Counted from the first letter of the stretch, positions 12,001 to 18,790 are shown. The stretch: 64,000 nucleotides of DNA from Flavobacterium sp. IMCC34852 (GCF_030643905.1 NZ_CP121446.1:2108001-2172000); one strand, 5' to 3'. The notes: a model not told the origin generated them from the sequence alone. Translations and numbers: made by a program.

Positions 12001-14676
12001 ATCACTATTCCTTCATTTACATTTAATGGTACAGCCTATACGACTGCGAGAGTTGGAACAAACGGAGCAATTGTTTTTGGTTCAACAACAAATGACATAT
12101 CTGCTACAAACGCTGCATTACCTAATGCATCAAATACTGCTGGTAATGTATTGTTAGCCCCATATTGGGATGATTTGGATGTTCAAACCAGTCCAACCAT
12201 TAAGACACAAACGGTTGGTAACTTATTTATCATTCAATTTACCAATATTACACACAATGACTTCACTACAGGTGGTATTACATTCCAAGTTCAGTTGAAT
12301 TTAACAAATGGTCAAATACATTTTGTTTACCCTGATGTTATCTTTGGTAATACATCTTATGATTCAGGTGCTTCTGCAACCATAGGAATTCAATACAGTT
12401 CAAGTTCAGCCCTTCAGGTGTCATCTAATTCTGCAGCTTTAACAAATGGTCAAAGTATCACATTTATTCCAGCATCTTATTCATTTGCATGGACAGGACC
12501 AAATGGCTTTACTTCTTCAGTACAAAATCCATCAATAGCTAATGTATCCACTGCTGCTATTGGCACTTATACTTTGGAACTTACCAATACTAACGGTTGT
12601 AAATCAAGCGCTACAGTATCAGCTATTGTAAATCCGTTACCAACAGCTAGTATATCTGGAACAGTGACATTGTGTAGAAATTCTGCATCACCTACTGTAA
12701 CATTTACTGGTGCGAATGGAACTGCGCCTTATACGTTTACTTATAAAGTAAATGGAGGTGCTAACCAAACCATTGTTAGCATAGGAAATACAGCTACTTT
12801 AACTGCTCAAACTACATCTGCGGGTGTATTCACATATACTTTAGTGAGTGTTCAAGACAGCAGTTCTACTGCATGTTCTCAATTACAAACCGGAACAGCT
12901 ACAGTTACAATAGTTGATAATCTTACCTATTATCGTGATGCTGATAATGACGGTTACGGAAATGCAGCTATTTCAATAATATCTTGTAATGCCTCAGAAC
13001 CGGGTTATGTAACTAATAATACTGATTGTAATGATAGTGTTGCAGCTATTAATCCTAGTGCTCCTGAAATCAATTTCAATAGTATCGATGAAAACTGTAA
13101 TAATAATTTATTTGATGGTCATGCTCCTGTTGTAGTTAATGTTACCACTCCAAGTGGAGCTTTGGCTGCGATGACTACTCCTATTACATGTTCAATAGCA
13201 ACTAATACATCGCCTTATTCAGGTGCTTCGGTTATACACAAATTCAGAGTAACCAGAACATCACCGGCTGCTGCACCTGTAGAGTTTGAAAGAGCATCGC
13301 GCACATTTGCAATTTCAGAATTGTCTATTGCTGCATATTCAGCAACATATGAAGTTCAGGCTACTGCAATTGTTAACGGAGAAGAGCAACCATATAACGG
13401 TAATACGGCAACATTTACAACGCCTGCGGCTCCGGTTATTCCATTAGTTTCTCAAGTGGTAACTACCCAGTGTAACCAAACCTTAGCTACTATCAATTCA
13501 TACATCTATGCCAACAACAGCACGATGTACAACAATGCACAGATTGTTGATTTTGAAGTAGAACGTTATGAAAACAATGTACTAACACATACACAGGTTT
13601 ACAGTACTAATGTCCCATACTTCAGATTGAGTTCATTATCTATGCCTGTAACTTACGGTACCCTATACAAAGTTAGAGTGCGTTACGGATACAACAGCTA
13701 TGGAAGTGAAATCAGATCAGATTATAGCACCCAATGTGATGTAACAACGCCAAGCATGCCATTGGTTCAAGTAGTAAGTTCACAATGTGGTCAAGAATTG
13801 GCTTCAATAAATGCTTATGTATATTCAACAGTTGGTATAGGAAGCGCAAATCTTTATGAATTTAGAGTTACTCGTATACTAAATGTTGACGATGCGCCGG
13901 TAACCGTTACTCAAGAGACCATTCAAAGAATAGTACCATACTTTAGATTGACTATGTTAACCAATTTATATATCGGATTAGGCAAAGAGTATAGTATCGA
14001 TGTTCGTTACAGAGTAAATAGTTACGGTACTCAACAATGGTCTGATTGGAGTCAAACAGCCTGTTCAGTTTATACACCTGGATTCCCTACTACTGGTGTA
14101 GTTGATGCACAATGTAATTTATTAGACTTTACGCCTGCGATGAATCAATACATTTATGCAGATGTTGTAACAGGAGCGACCCAATACCGTTTCCGATTGG
14201 AATTGTTTGATGAAATGTCAGCCACTCCGGCAGTACCAATATACAGCGAGTTTGTAGACAGTCCGGCAAATTATGTAAGATTAAACCAATTTACAGGCCT
14301 TTTACCACAGACGACTTATGTAATTAAAGTATCTGTTCAAATGAATGGAGAATTTGGACCATACGGAAAAGACTGTGCGGTGACCACTCCGGCATTTGCT
14401 GCAAAATCGACACCGGCTATGGTAGGTTCAGAGTTTGAAGCTACGGTTTATCCAAATCCGTTTACAACCAGTTTTAGCATAGCTTTAGAGACTTCAAGCG
14501 AGTCAACAGTTGGCATAAAAGTATATGATATGGTTGGAAGATTGGTTGATCAAAGAACCGCTTCAGTGACAGAATTGAAAAAAGGCTTCTTAGGAGACCA
14601 ATATCCAAGTGGTGTTTACAACGTAATCATCACCCAAGATGAAGTAGTAAAAACACTTCGTATAGTAAAGAGATAA
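1..14676 (+). CDS. Giant T9SS-secreted modular surface protein (5' partial)
   Basis: The frame is open from base 1, so the true start lies outside the window; the visible part is 4891 residues. It is very rich in Thr, Ser, Asn and Gly. In order it shows an N-terminal jelly-roll/adhesin-like segment (about nt 390-930), three right-handed beta-helix modules (nt 1282-7688), Ig/PKD-like domains with Cys-Gly pairs, a proprotein-convertase P-domain-like segment (nt 8330-8820), and a MAM/cleaved-adhesin-like segment (nt 10570-11100). Then come two near-identical Ig-like repeats, a MopE-like segment with DADNDGYGN and DCND motifs (nt 12925-13125), four tandem repeats, and a C-terminal T9SS type A sorting domain (YPNPF near nt 14450, ending in LRIVKR). 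The architecture points to export by T9SS and attachment at or release from the surface, probably as an adhesin or matrix protein. No enzymatic motif was recognised, so the role is inferred. Confidence 0.9.
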   Translation, partial: AAPDISYGTSGSDFIIQYTDLARTGQAGSDRITFQIRLTQTTNVINLVYNTPTVSAATTSPQVGLRGASHWDWKNLSGIAATTWTAPTVSNTAGTASSNLTMRFSTTATASSPVAGQTYTFTPFAALAAPTYATIPVTENFDASWANGYSTGDLPSAASWRTWPSYGDRSVRRNDVVSGAGNGWGSNSSGSVTISSPDSGSVARFHNFFVGGQANSFMDYYVDFSSATGSKTVLLDLYGTSSNVVYISVSTDGGATFGTPTTFTTSGTWTTRSVDLGNLTSPTGVVRIENRGNWSSSSDVGMDNFRIVGACATPTSLAASANAGTPGLNTIPGSFTAAAVAPTGYLVVRTTTNVQPVPVTATTYTVGSNAIGYIEYVNTTAGSWTSTGLTPNTTYYYWVFSYNNTSCGGGPVYSATATTFSATTASCASINAIISINGAANVSGVSYTNINAAVADLMTCGISQPTILEIASGYTTEASYPIVLGLVPGANPTNTITIRSATGVSGKTITSSNTTATIDINGGKYWIIDGRPGGSGALASTNLTIENTSSAIGGTAIRFINDATNNTVQYANLKAAYGSTTSGVVNILGGTPNVTGNDNNTITLNNINGSGTVYNGIYAIGTTNTNNNNTISNNNIYDFFNAGSATNGILISSSNTDFTITGNRIFQTATRTFTISNTHTGINVSNSSGNNFDISSNQIGGVAALTGGPTPVATYTLAGTIANRYRGISVSVGTTAASSIQGNTISGFSFASTSGSTTVGGPWCGIYVGAGNVNVGNITGNTIGSTTGTNNITITISSSSGVSTGIFIDGGSVHNISNNTIGSITALGSASTVSTGFTGIRVVTSTTCTVNNNTIGSTSGASIVTSTGSTNTTVGALGGINNTSSATISITNNTVSNLNNAQLPSSSVSSNFVFGVQSSAGTNTITGNTVRNLSTAALATGTTTSASVIGISNTSTTTPLIVSSNTIHTLSNSNAGAVLVTGILNNGPTTGTNIIAKNYIHSLSSPSNTAVISGIYAGTGTTTYQNNMIALGNGLTNSAQINGVNEAFGNNNFYHNSIYIGGSAVVSGTVNTFAFNSTVTTNTRAYRNNIFVNSRSNVSGTGAHFAVQVGGTTVNPTGLTTNNNIFFVNGTGGAIGRFNAVSRTTISDWRTATGQDAASFETDPQFLDTANNDLHINPTLVTLAEANGFDVGVIEDFDNQTRSGLTPVDIGADAGNFTGQDAASPIITYTALSNGFTNTDQTLTATITDTGSSVATSGIGLPVLYYKVNSGAYTAVTGVSIGSNQYTFTFGAAATNGNDVVSYYVVAQDLASTPNISVFPSAGATGFTANPPAVSTPPTTPSTYTALAGISGVKTVCASGCDFSSLTNAGGAFATINSSIVNGNLELQIGSDLTAETGANALNAFVSPYTLKLYPTGSARVISGSLNSAALIKLNGADRITIDGSIGGTGTDRSLTITNTSTTSPTAIALISLGTGSGATNNTIKNSIINTGTKTSSYAIALGGSTPGSAGDDNDNTSIQNNLITFANIAIFSSANATGVTDNLLITQNTLGTLVSASAINTNAINLVQANSATISLNEVLGITQGSSFDAISLGAGVTNTRITRNSIHDLINNGTNRVSGIGLATGNNANITIDNNNLYSIINNGTSGNAFSASGIYTSAGTGFNIYYNSINLSGDRDAVAATKPTSVSSAIMINNASAANLDIRNNILVNTQTATTNSPKSYAIYSTAANTAFANINNNDYYVSGTQGVLGYLSSDRTTIAAWRTATGKDVNSFSQNPQFVSNTDLHINTTLTSYVESTGTPISGITTDFDGDNRNGTTPDVGADEGNFIVPVNNDFAATAFIDPLNAGSKTVGVAFIPQASFSNAGVLDQTNVTVRYRILDAGLTEVYNQTAIVASLSSLATTTVSFPSVTVATAGSYTIYAKAELAGDSISTNDEITGTLTITDPYISSTVTQNTNNVLAGAVNQQVIGLQVVTSASTGTLTSLTFDTNGTTNVADISNAKIYYTGTSNTFATTTQYGSTVAVPNGSHTVTGSQALPNGTSYFWLTYDISGAATTNNVADAEITNVIVNGITRTPSVTAPAGSRVIVSPMSGTYLIGASQVFPNFTSLTTANTDLTLRGVSGAVVFELQSDYAATETFPITMGTVAGVSATNTVTIKPGNGVVKTITGNNATALFNLNGAKYVTIDGSNTVNGTTKDLTISNTNTGGAVIYLNTDATNNTIKNTILNGVSTSTSNGVIWIGALAVTTGNDNNTIHNNDISGGATATAVGIFNSGSTTSTATKNSGTVITNNNIFNFSNTGIRDGGGSVGALYTGNNIYEVATQTTAITGISIRTNTLEGFTFNANKIYDLKTTSTSTVYGIHLVNMLSAGPTGTITNNMITIDAIAPLTAYGIFDEVGSGRVIDIYNNTISVSGNVSGASNSAAYYYSTAATTNFKNNILSNTRNGGTGKHYAFRTIASLTTLTSDYNDLYVGGGTGSVLANNTTADQTTLTAWQTATGKDAASVNILPVFTSATDLHISPASVGLDNLGTPIATVTTDIDGETRNLITPDLGADEFTIPACVTANGGTATGSTQFCTSGTPSIAASGYSVGSGTTYQWYSSTMAADYPNAGTAVSGQVSPSALTIGVVSTTSYYWLRVTCGTDSSTANSNLITVTINTPATLSATATQSTICSGGSGTTLNATGGATYSWTSNPVGFTSTSATPTVNPTQTTVYTVNGTDANGCTANQGTVTVTVVETPSTVSISPSTSTICSGTVVTLNAIGGSVNSSASVSATSPTTNSSIPDVSTTGVSQVSTISGIPVGATITKVDVTFTLNHGYLQDAEVVLTAPNGKVIALAADQGPTTTGVYSNVVITSDPNAAVLSTTATPITGTYKANATASGSLIAGSSFGANLTQTFSDLFTVPNGAWTVTAYDDAAIISGTLNSSSVTVYYTYNSSPSIEWTASAGNLYTSAAAASVNDGVNGLIGSGSFSTVYAKPSSPSTTVTYTATANNGGCTSVGSSTVTITPLPSFTVSPITICNGQTGTLTAVSSGSNSYSWSPVGGGATLAGNPRNVSPIVTTTYNVTATSNDTTPACQSTQQVTVTVNQPGTIVSATDSRTVSPGQDTTFEVVTTGTVTYQWQVNDNINGWVNIDAVNPNYSGENTDILTVTNITLAFDTFQYRCLVTGLAPCATLTPLVGVLNVTNTGFLTQPSSVNLCGATSTSFTIATTGDEPYNIQWQVSTDDGASYTDIVDGFDATTGLTFDVAAPDDLNAKTLNVSGITVTNNGYRFKCQLDFFLDSNVATLTVNVPVSFAQDLATAPINLCKVNTTTNLTIITQGNVSNLVWKYATSATGPWNTLGSLPAGTTYDATNPSANNYNLAVTTSASTPVGSYFYKAFITGAGSGLDKCPDVESSAANIVINQPTVTVSPTSAIYCSPGTGVTLTTGGAATYSWSPNNGSLDTVTGSTVVATPSTNTTYTVTGTDVFGCTNSATTTVNVGATITVAATNATALSCPGSTVQLNSVVTQVVPNIVSLINPAVEGGFESGATFPLNGWTVVNGTNNNWFVGSAAGTQSGTNAAYVGTNNIATANASVNHFYRDIAIPAGMTDISLSFFLKMAIVDSTFDYLYVYTTTTSRTPVAGTTPTTGYTQVYSNTTTAYANYTQQSVTLPNSLSGTTVRLVFTYKSDGASPFSAPAVDNISLSGNALGNITYAWTSTPSGFTSSIQNPTATPSSATTYNVTATSASGCTATSSVLVNVQTASPTITLQPTAATTSCQGGSASFSVSATSTTAMTYQWRKNGVNLVNGTGISGATSSTLSLTGLTLASAGNYDVVVSTCTSLSTTSTEAVLSINPLPTASISGTTSLCQNATAPSVTFTGSAGTAPYTFTYKLNGGSNQTITTTSGNSVSLTIPTNTVGSYIYTLVSVQDSSTTGCSQTQSGTATVTINALPAAPVLSSNSPVCESAQLNLTAAVAPQQGYSLFNNSGVSFVDIETTGTSIGTLTDDNENNITIPSFTFNGTAYTTARVGTNGAIVFGSTTNDISATNAALPNASNTAGNVLLAPYWDDLDVQTSPTIKTQTVGNLFIIQFTNITHNDFTTGGITFQVQLNLTNGQIHFVYPDVIFGNTSYDSGASATIGIQYSSSSALQVSSNSAALTNGQSITFIPASYSFAWTGPNGFTSSVQNPSIANVSTAAIGTYTLELTNTNGCKSSATVSAIVNPLPTASISGTVTLCRNSASPTVTFTGANGTAPYTFTYKVNGGANQTIVSIGNTATLTAQTTSAGVFTYTLVSVQDSSSTACSQLQTGTATVTIVDNLTYYRDADNDGYGNAAISIISCNASEPGYVTNNTDCNDSVAAINPSAPEINFNSIDENCNNNLFDGHAPVVVNVTTPSGALAAMTTPITCSIATNTSPYSGASVIHKFRVTRTSPAAAPVEFERASRTFAISELSIAAYSATYEVQATAIVNGEEQPYNGNTATFTTPAAPVIPLVSQVVTTQCNQTLATINSYIYANNSTMYNNAQIVDFEVERYENNVLTHTQVYSTNVPYFRLSSLSMPVTYGTLYKVRVRYGYNSYGSEIRSDYSTQCDVTTPSMPLVQVVSSQCGQELASINAYVYSTVGIGSANLYEFRVTRILNVDDAPVTVTQETIQRIVPYFRLTMLTNLYIGLGKEYSIDVRYRVNSYGTQQWSDWSQTACSVYTPGFPTTGVVDAQCNLLDFTPAMNQYIYADVVTGATQYRFRLELFDEMSATPAVPIYSEFVDSPANYVRLNQFTGLLPQTTYVIKVSVQMNGEFGPYGKDCAVTTPAFAAKSTPAMVGSEFEATVYPNPFTTSFSIALETSSESTVGIKVYDMVGRLVDQRTASVTELKKGFLGDQYPSGVYNVIITQDEVVKTLRIVKR
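1282..3651 (+). repeat. Beta-helix module 1 of the giant protein
   Basis: This protein-level module opens with a strand pattern around SYTNINAAV, continues with KTIT, IDING and WIIDG strands and many NNT/NNN turns of a right-handed parallel beta-helix, and closes with DFDNQTRSG...DIGAD. Modules 2 and 3 share the opening and closing signatures, indicating duplication of the whole unit. Confidence 0.7.
4045..5494 (+). repeat. Beta-helix module 2 of the giant protein
   Basis: It has the same plan as module 1: a CASGCDFSSL opening, an RITIDGS strand, Asn-rich helix turns, and a closing DFDGDNRNGTTPDVGADEG signature. It is shorter than module 1. Confidence 0.7.
6286..7688 (+). repeat. Beta-helix module 3 of the giant protein
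   Basis: It starts with GTYLIGASQVFPNFTSL, contains KYVTIDGSN, and closes with DIDGETRNLITPDLGADEF. It is preceded by a separate BNR/CARDB-like linker (about nt 5500-6250). It shares its closing signature with modules 1 and 2. Confidence 0.7.
11527..11815 (+). repeat. Ig-like domain repeat, copy A
   Basis: The domain starts NPLPTASISG and contains TAPYTFTYK and YTLVSVQDSS before ending GTATVTI. Copy B at 12631-12915 has the same landmarks in the same order with the same spacing, so this is an intragenic duplication. Confidence 0.8.
12631..12915 (+). repeat. Ig-like domain repeat, copy B
   Basis: This is the second copy of the NPLPTASISG...GTATVTI domain. It directly precedes the MopE-like calcium-binding-type segment. 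It differs from copy A at scattered positions, mostly in the middle. Confidence 0.8.
13126..14400 (+). repeat. Four tandem ~105-residue C-terminal repeats
   Basis: Four fibronectin-like units follow each other just before the sorting domain. Shared landmarks are a QC near the start, INxYIY, FRV/FRL strands, PYFRL or NYVRL, a V(R)Y strand, and a closing C-x-VTTP or YTP. The first copy is the most divergent. Confidence 0.7.
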
Positions 14677-14697
14677 TCTTTAAATTAATTTATATAA

Positions 14698-14736
14698 TAA
14701 ACCCTCATTAAGTTATAATGAGGGTTTATTTTTTAT
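14698..14736. terminator. Rho-independent terminator, bidirectional
   Basis: A perfect 13-bp stem (14698-14710 with 14716-14728) surrounds a 5-base loop and is followed by a T-rich run on the plus strand. It sits 21 bases after the giant gene and also lies downstream of the convergent minus-strand operon. Confidence 0.9.
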
Positions 14737-14844
14737 TGTAGGTATAAAATCAAATATATTGCAATTACTAAGTGTCAGTTTTATTTATTAATGAAAAATT
14801 TATTGGGAATTATAATATTGTTTTCCATCAATCATTAAAATCAA

Positions 14845-16572
14845 TTATTGAATAAAATAAACACGTTTAATTTTACCGTTTTCGATGTGGTATATCGCTA
14901 CAGCTTCAATAAATTGTTTTCCAAATTGAACACGTTCTTTATCAATAACGATATTGCCTTGAACAATTCTTTCAACCAATTGACAATGCAAGTTTGGAAC
15001 TTTATCGAACATCTCTGAATATTCTTTACGCATGTTTTCCTTGCCTTTTGACTGCAGTGTATTTGGGTAATTATATATTTCAACATCATCAGCATATGGT
15101 TCCAAAAATGCTTCAATGTTTTTCAAATTGTATGCATTTAGTTGACGTTGGGCTAATGCTTCCGGAGTATCAGGAATTACTTCAGTAGGACTAAAAAATA
15201 TACCTCGATTGACTACTTGATTAATTTTGGTTAAATATTCCAGATTTTCAATTGGATTCCCTTCCAATAATATCAAGTTGGCTTTTTTACCGATGGCAAT
15301 AGTTCCAAATTCATTTTCTTTATTGAGTACTTTGGCGCCGTTAATTGTTGACGCCTGTATGATTTGCCAATTTGTGAGGCCACTTGCGGACATGGCTTTT
15401 AATTCTGATAAATATGATGATGCATGCAAAGTACCTATATTACCAGCATCAGTACCGGTGGCTATTAATACTCCGGCATCTGATAACAATTTTAGATTTT
15501 GACGGCAAATTGCATTTTCTTTATCTACAATGGCCATATATTCAGCATTATTGATACTTCTTTTGTAATTATTAATCATTAAAGTATCCGGCAGATGTCT
15601 CAAATCAAGAAGCGAACCCAATTGAAACGGGTTTGACTTTAACAAATCATGGTTAGTAAATTGAAGTTTTTGTCCAAAAGTATTGATATAACCATTATGA
15701 ACAATTAAAGTTGGACAGAGTATGGTTTTCTTTTTCTTGAGCAGTTGTACAAAATCATCCTTCAATAATTCATCATCAACACTATGCACTAAAAAATCGC
15801 AACCACTTTCAACAGACAGTTGTGCAGTTATTCTCTCGGTTGCATGCACTGCAACTTTGAGTTTATGTTTGTGGGCTTCATCTATAATTGCTTTAATAAT
15901 GGGCAAATTTTTTCTGGCACTGGCTTCCACTTTATCTCTATCAGTTATATACCAAATTTTGATAAAATCAGGTTGTAAAGGCAATTGATTTTGGACCATT
16001 TTAATACCATCCTCAATACTTTTTACCAAATTAAATGGTTCTTCATCTTTCAAATCATTATAAACTGTTGGCTCAAATGTGGTAGCTAAAGGCCCAGTCA
16101 TATAAATAGTTGGTGCAAAATCTTTTTCTGAAAAATCTTTTCTCTGCTTTAAAAAACTATAAGAAGCTCCAACATCAATAACCGTTGTAATGCCATTTTG
16201 CAAATAGCGTCTCAACTTATCTTCCATGGTTTGGTGAGCCAAATCGACTTCTTTATTGTATGGTTTTTCATTTCTGAAATCAATCGCATCAGGACGAGTA
16301 TATAAACCTCCATTTTGAAAGAAATGGATATGAGCATCAACCAATCCCGGAAATAAATATTTTCCCTTTGCATCGATTATATTAGCGTTTGCAGGGATTT
16401 TAATTTTTTTACTTGGTTGAATGTTAGAAATCAAATCTTTGGTAATCACCACAGTTTGATTGGGTATTAATTTTTGCCTTTCTACATCAGCAATCGTGAC
16501 ATTAGTAATGTAGGTTTGAGCAATCAGTAATTGGCTAGAAATTAATAATACTAAGTTTAATTTTTTTTTCAT
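14845..16572 (-). CDS. Secreted amidohydrolase with C-terminal SnoaL-like domain
   Basis: This 575-residue protein starts with a signal peptide (about residues 1-19, ending LLIAQ). Residues 20-460 form an amidohydrolase barrel of the imidazolonepropionase-like type. The metal-binding HxH is His81/His83 (DAHIHFF), further ligand candidates are His242 (HATE) and His262 (HSVDD), and the catalytic Asp is near 373 (GTDAG). Residues 465-575 look like an NTF2/SnoaL fold, a less usual addition to this family. It is the last gene of a three-gene operon, 11 bases after an MFS transporter, whose first gene is a stand-alone SnoaL protein. The substrate is unknown; hydrolysis of a cyclic amide or dipeptide-like compound in the periplasm is only an inference from the family. 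Confidence 0.85.
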   Translation of the reverse strand: MKKKLNLVLLISSQLLIAQTYITNVTIADVERQKLIPNQTVVITKDLISNIQPSKKIKIPANANIIDAKGKYLFPGLVDAHIHFFQNGGLYTRPDAIDFRNEKPYNKEVDLAHQTMEDKLRRYLQNGITTVIDVGASYSFLKQRKDFSEKDFAPTIYMTGPLATTFEPTVYNDLKDEEPFNLVKSIEDGIKMVQNQLPLQPDFIKIWYITDRDKVEASARKNLPIIKAIIDEAHKHKLKVAVHATERITAQLSVESGCDFLVHSVDDELLKDDFVQLLKKKKTILCPTLIVHNGYINTFGQKLQFTNHDLLKSNPFQLGSLLDLRHLPDTLMINNYKRSINNAEYMAIVDKENAICRQNLKLLSDAGVLIATGTDAGNIGTLHASSYLSELKAMSASGLTNWQIIQASTINGAKVLNKENEFGTIAIGKKANLILLEGNPIENLEYLTKINQVVNRGIFFSPTEVIPDTPEALAQRQLNAYNLKNIEAFLEPYADDVEIYNYPNTLQSKGKENMRKEYSEMFDKVPNLHCQLVERIVQGNIVIDKERVQFGKQFIEAVAIYHIENGKIKRVYFIQ

Positions 16573-16583
16573 GCTACTAATTT

Positions 16584-17954
16584 TTATTGATGATTTAACA
16601 CTGGGTTTTGATTATTAAAATCTGTTTTTTCTAAATTTTCTATACTTTCAACTTGTTTATTTATATTCAAAAACTGTAATAAAAACCAAGAAAACGATAT
16701 CATTATCGCAAACGCAAACAAGGATATTTCCCAACTAAAATTTTCATTAATTGGTCCAATTAAAGCTGCAAAAAAAATCCGTCCAATATTTGAAATTGTC
16801 ATGTATAAGGTGAATTGGCTTGCGGATACTTTCTTCCAACAACATTGCATGGCAATAGCGAAAACACCAATGCATGAAAATGTATAAAGTACATTATAAA
16901 TTATCATATAACTGTAGATAAAAGTAATGCTTGTCCAATACGATTTTAAAAATGCCAATCCGGCTGTGGTAAGTACCATACCGAAAAAATAGATATTTAA
17001 CATTGGCTTTTTACCAAATTTATCAATCAAAATACCGCCTAAAAGCATCCCGCCTATGCCACCAATTAATTTAGCAGTTGAATAGAATTGTGAATAATCT
17101 ATATTAGACCAACCCAATTCCTTAACCGTAAAAATAGGTAATAAAGTAGCGATGTAATTGTGAGCTCCTTGTTCAATAAATACCATTAAGGCAAAAATCA
17201 GGGAGTTACGCAAACTAAAAACAGTAATAAGTGATTTGAAAATAGATGAAAAACTGGTTAATTGTAATTGCTTCGATTCTGTGGATGGTAAACCTGTAGT
17301 CCATGGAACAAATTTTTCCCCTTTTCTTTCTCTTAAAAAAATGGGGACCAACATTATAAGACCTATCATCAAGGCTAGAATAAGTATGGAAACAGTAAAA
17401 TTGTACTGGTTTAACACCCATGTTCCTAAGACTAGTGTAACAGATATAGCAATGATTTTTGAACCCCACATCAAACCATTCGCTCTGGCTTGTTGGTCAA
17501 CCGGAATTACATCAATTGCCATTCCGTCAGTAGCAACATCTTGAAACGCTCCAAAGAAGGATACAACAAAACCGGCTATCATCAATTGGTTTAGATTATT
17601 TAACGGGTCGGGCACATAAGCCAAATATATACAACTGCATATTAATCCTAATTGACCCAAAATAACCCAAGGTCTTTTGCGTCCCATTGGTAAATAAGTA
17701 TAACGATCCATCATGGGAGCAACGATAAACTTAAAACTCCATGGTAGTCCGCAAGCCACAGCAAAACCGGCAATTTCTCCGGGAGATTTGCCGTTCATCG
17801 CCATCCAAGCCGGAATACCGTAAAACAACATTCCTTCCGGAATGCCTTGAGCAAAATAGAGTGCAATGAAATTGAAATACCTTAAAAAAGTATTATCAGA
17901 TAGCGATGGTAAATTGCTGTCTTTTTTAATGTAAATGTCTATCGTTGGAGTCAT
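16584..17954 (-). CDS. MFS transporter, AmpG/PAT-like
   Basis: This 456-residue membrane protein has about twelve hydrophobic segments. The N-terminal FAQGIPEGMLFYGIPAWM and the cytoplasmic loop with DRYTYLPMGRKRPW resemble the peptide/acyl-CoA/AmpG branch of the major facilitator superfamily. AmpG proteins import muropeptides, but the sequence alone does not fix the substrate here. The gene lies 7 bases after a SnoaL-like gene and 11 bases before a secreted amidohydrolase. The three probably form one transcript and may handle one compound, cleaved outside and taken in by this carrier. The ATG at 17954 precedes a hydrophilic leader of about 20 residues before the first membrane segment. Confidence 0.85.
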   Translation of the reverse strand: MTPTIDIYIKKDSNLPSLSDNTFLRYFNFIALYFAQGIPEGMLFYGIPAWMAMNGKSPGEIAGFAVACGLPWSFKFIVAPMMDRYTYLPMGRKRPWVILGQLGLICSCIYLAYVPDPLNNLNQLMIAGFVVSFFGAFQDVATDGMAIDVIPVDQQARANGLMWGSKIIAISVTLVLGTWVLNQYNFTVSILILALMIGLIMLVPIFLRERKGEKFVPWTTGLPSTESKQLQLTSFSSIFKSLITVFSLRNSLIFALMVFIEQGAHNYIATLLPIFTVKELGWSNIDYSQFYSTAKLIGGIGGMLLGGILIDKFGKKPMLNIYFFGMVLTTAGLAFLKSYWTSITFIYSYMIIYNVLYTFSCIGVFAIAMQCCWKKVSASQFTLYMTISNIGRIFFAALIGPINENFSWEISLFAFAIMISFSWFLLQFLNINKQVESIENLEKTDFNNQNPVLNHQ

Positions 17955-17961
17955 CTCTTGC

Positions 17962-18429
17962 TTATTTAGCCATTGCCTCAGCCACTTTCTTAGTATCCAA
18001 ATACTGTTGAAAAGCTATTACTTTGCCGTCTTTTAGTGTCCAAAGATGTGCTACTTGTACATCATAGGTTGCTCCGTTACTTTTTAACTTGGCTTGGTAT
18101 CGCAAAGTAGACAAGACTTTATTGTTAGCCATTTCATGCAATTGAATATCCGCCAATTTGAAATACTCATGTTCTGCCCCAATTCGGGCAAAAACGCCAT
18201 TCAAAACGGCTTCGGGCCCAATGTACGGATTGCCATCAGCATACTTATTTCCTTCCGCTTCGTTCCACACTACTTTTTCATCCAAACCGGCAAGAACTTT
18301 CGGAATGTCACCAACAGCAAAAGCAGCATAAAGACCTTCAATTATTTTTACATTACTTTGGCCCATCATATCGACCGAAGCGAAAAGCATTACCATACAA
18401 AGGGCTTTCAAAGAGATCATTTTTTTCAT
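17962..18429 (-). CDS. Secreted SnoaL/NTF2-like protein
   Basis: This 155-residue protein has a signal peptide of about 23 residues ending at MMGQS. The rest fits a small NTF2/SnoaL-like cone: IIEGLYAAFAVGDIPKVLAGLDEKVVWNEAEG at the start, FARIG and FKLADIQLHEM in the middle, then VAHLWTLKDGKVIAFQQYLDT. Members of this superfamily include isomerases, cyclases and many proteins of unknown role. It is the first gene of the operon with an AmpG-like carrier and an amidohydrolase that itself ends in a SnoaL domain. No -7 box was recognised upstream. Confidence 0.8.
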   Translation of the reverse strand: MKKMISLKALCMVMLFASVDMMGQSNVKIIEGLYAAFAVGDIPKVLAGLDEKVVWNEAEGNKYADGNPYIGPEAVLNGVFARIGAEHEYFKLADIQLHEMANNKVLSTLRYQAKLKSNGATYDVQVAHLWTLKDGKVIAFQQYLDTKKVAEAMAK

Positions 18430-18790
18430 TCTTTTAGTTTTTAAATTGGTTAAATAATATTTACTACTACAGACAAAAAAACAGCCGCAAGCAAGGCTTG
18501 CAGCTTAGTTATTGTATCTACTGAAAAGATGGATGTATATTCTGGACATCTATAGCTGTGTTTTGTAATCAGGTTACTTAATAAATCAAAGCTGTAGGTT
18601 AAAACTAAAAGCGTAATTGAGGAGGCAATCTTAAATCAAAAGCAGTCTATTTTTTTATAAATATACTAAAATATTCTTGCAGTAAGAAAGTCAATACTAA
18701 AAGTTTGATTATTTGTCAATTAGCAAAAATCCGTGTCCTTAAATATTCCCAAAATAGAATTCCTTACCTTTGCCCGAAATTAAGCAAGCT
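18430..18790. other. Divergent intergenic region
   Basis: These 361 bases separate the minus-strand SnoaL operon from the plus-strand helicase. The region holds a short perfect hairpin (stem 18487-18492 with 18496-18501, loop AAG) in the presumed leader of the minus operon, and the helicase -7 box at 18765. Nothing else was recognised. Confidence 0.6.
18765..18772 (+). promoter_or_regulatory. -7 promoter box for the helicase gene
   Basis: TACCTTTG matches the Bacteroidota -7 consensus TAnnTTTG and lies 19 bases before the ATG at 18791. No convincing -33 TTG was seen at the usual distance. The box shows that the in-frame TTG at 18770 cannot be the start codon. Confidence 0.6.

Noticed and set aside
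1282-14400. Repetitive DNA that could suggest a CRISPR array or satellite.
   Set aside because: The similarity is at protein level with irregular spacing; there are no identical short repeats with unique spacers.
18770-18790. TTG start for the helicase seven codons upstream.
   Set aside because: It is part of the TACCTTTG promoter box, and the family N-terminus begins at the ATG at 18791.
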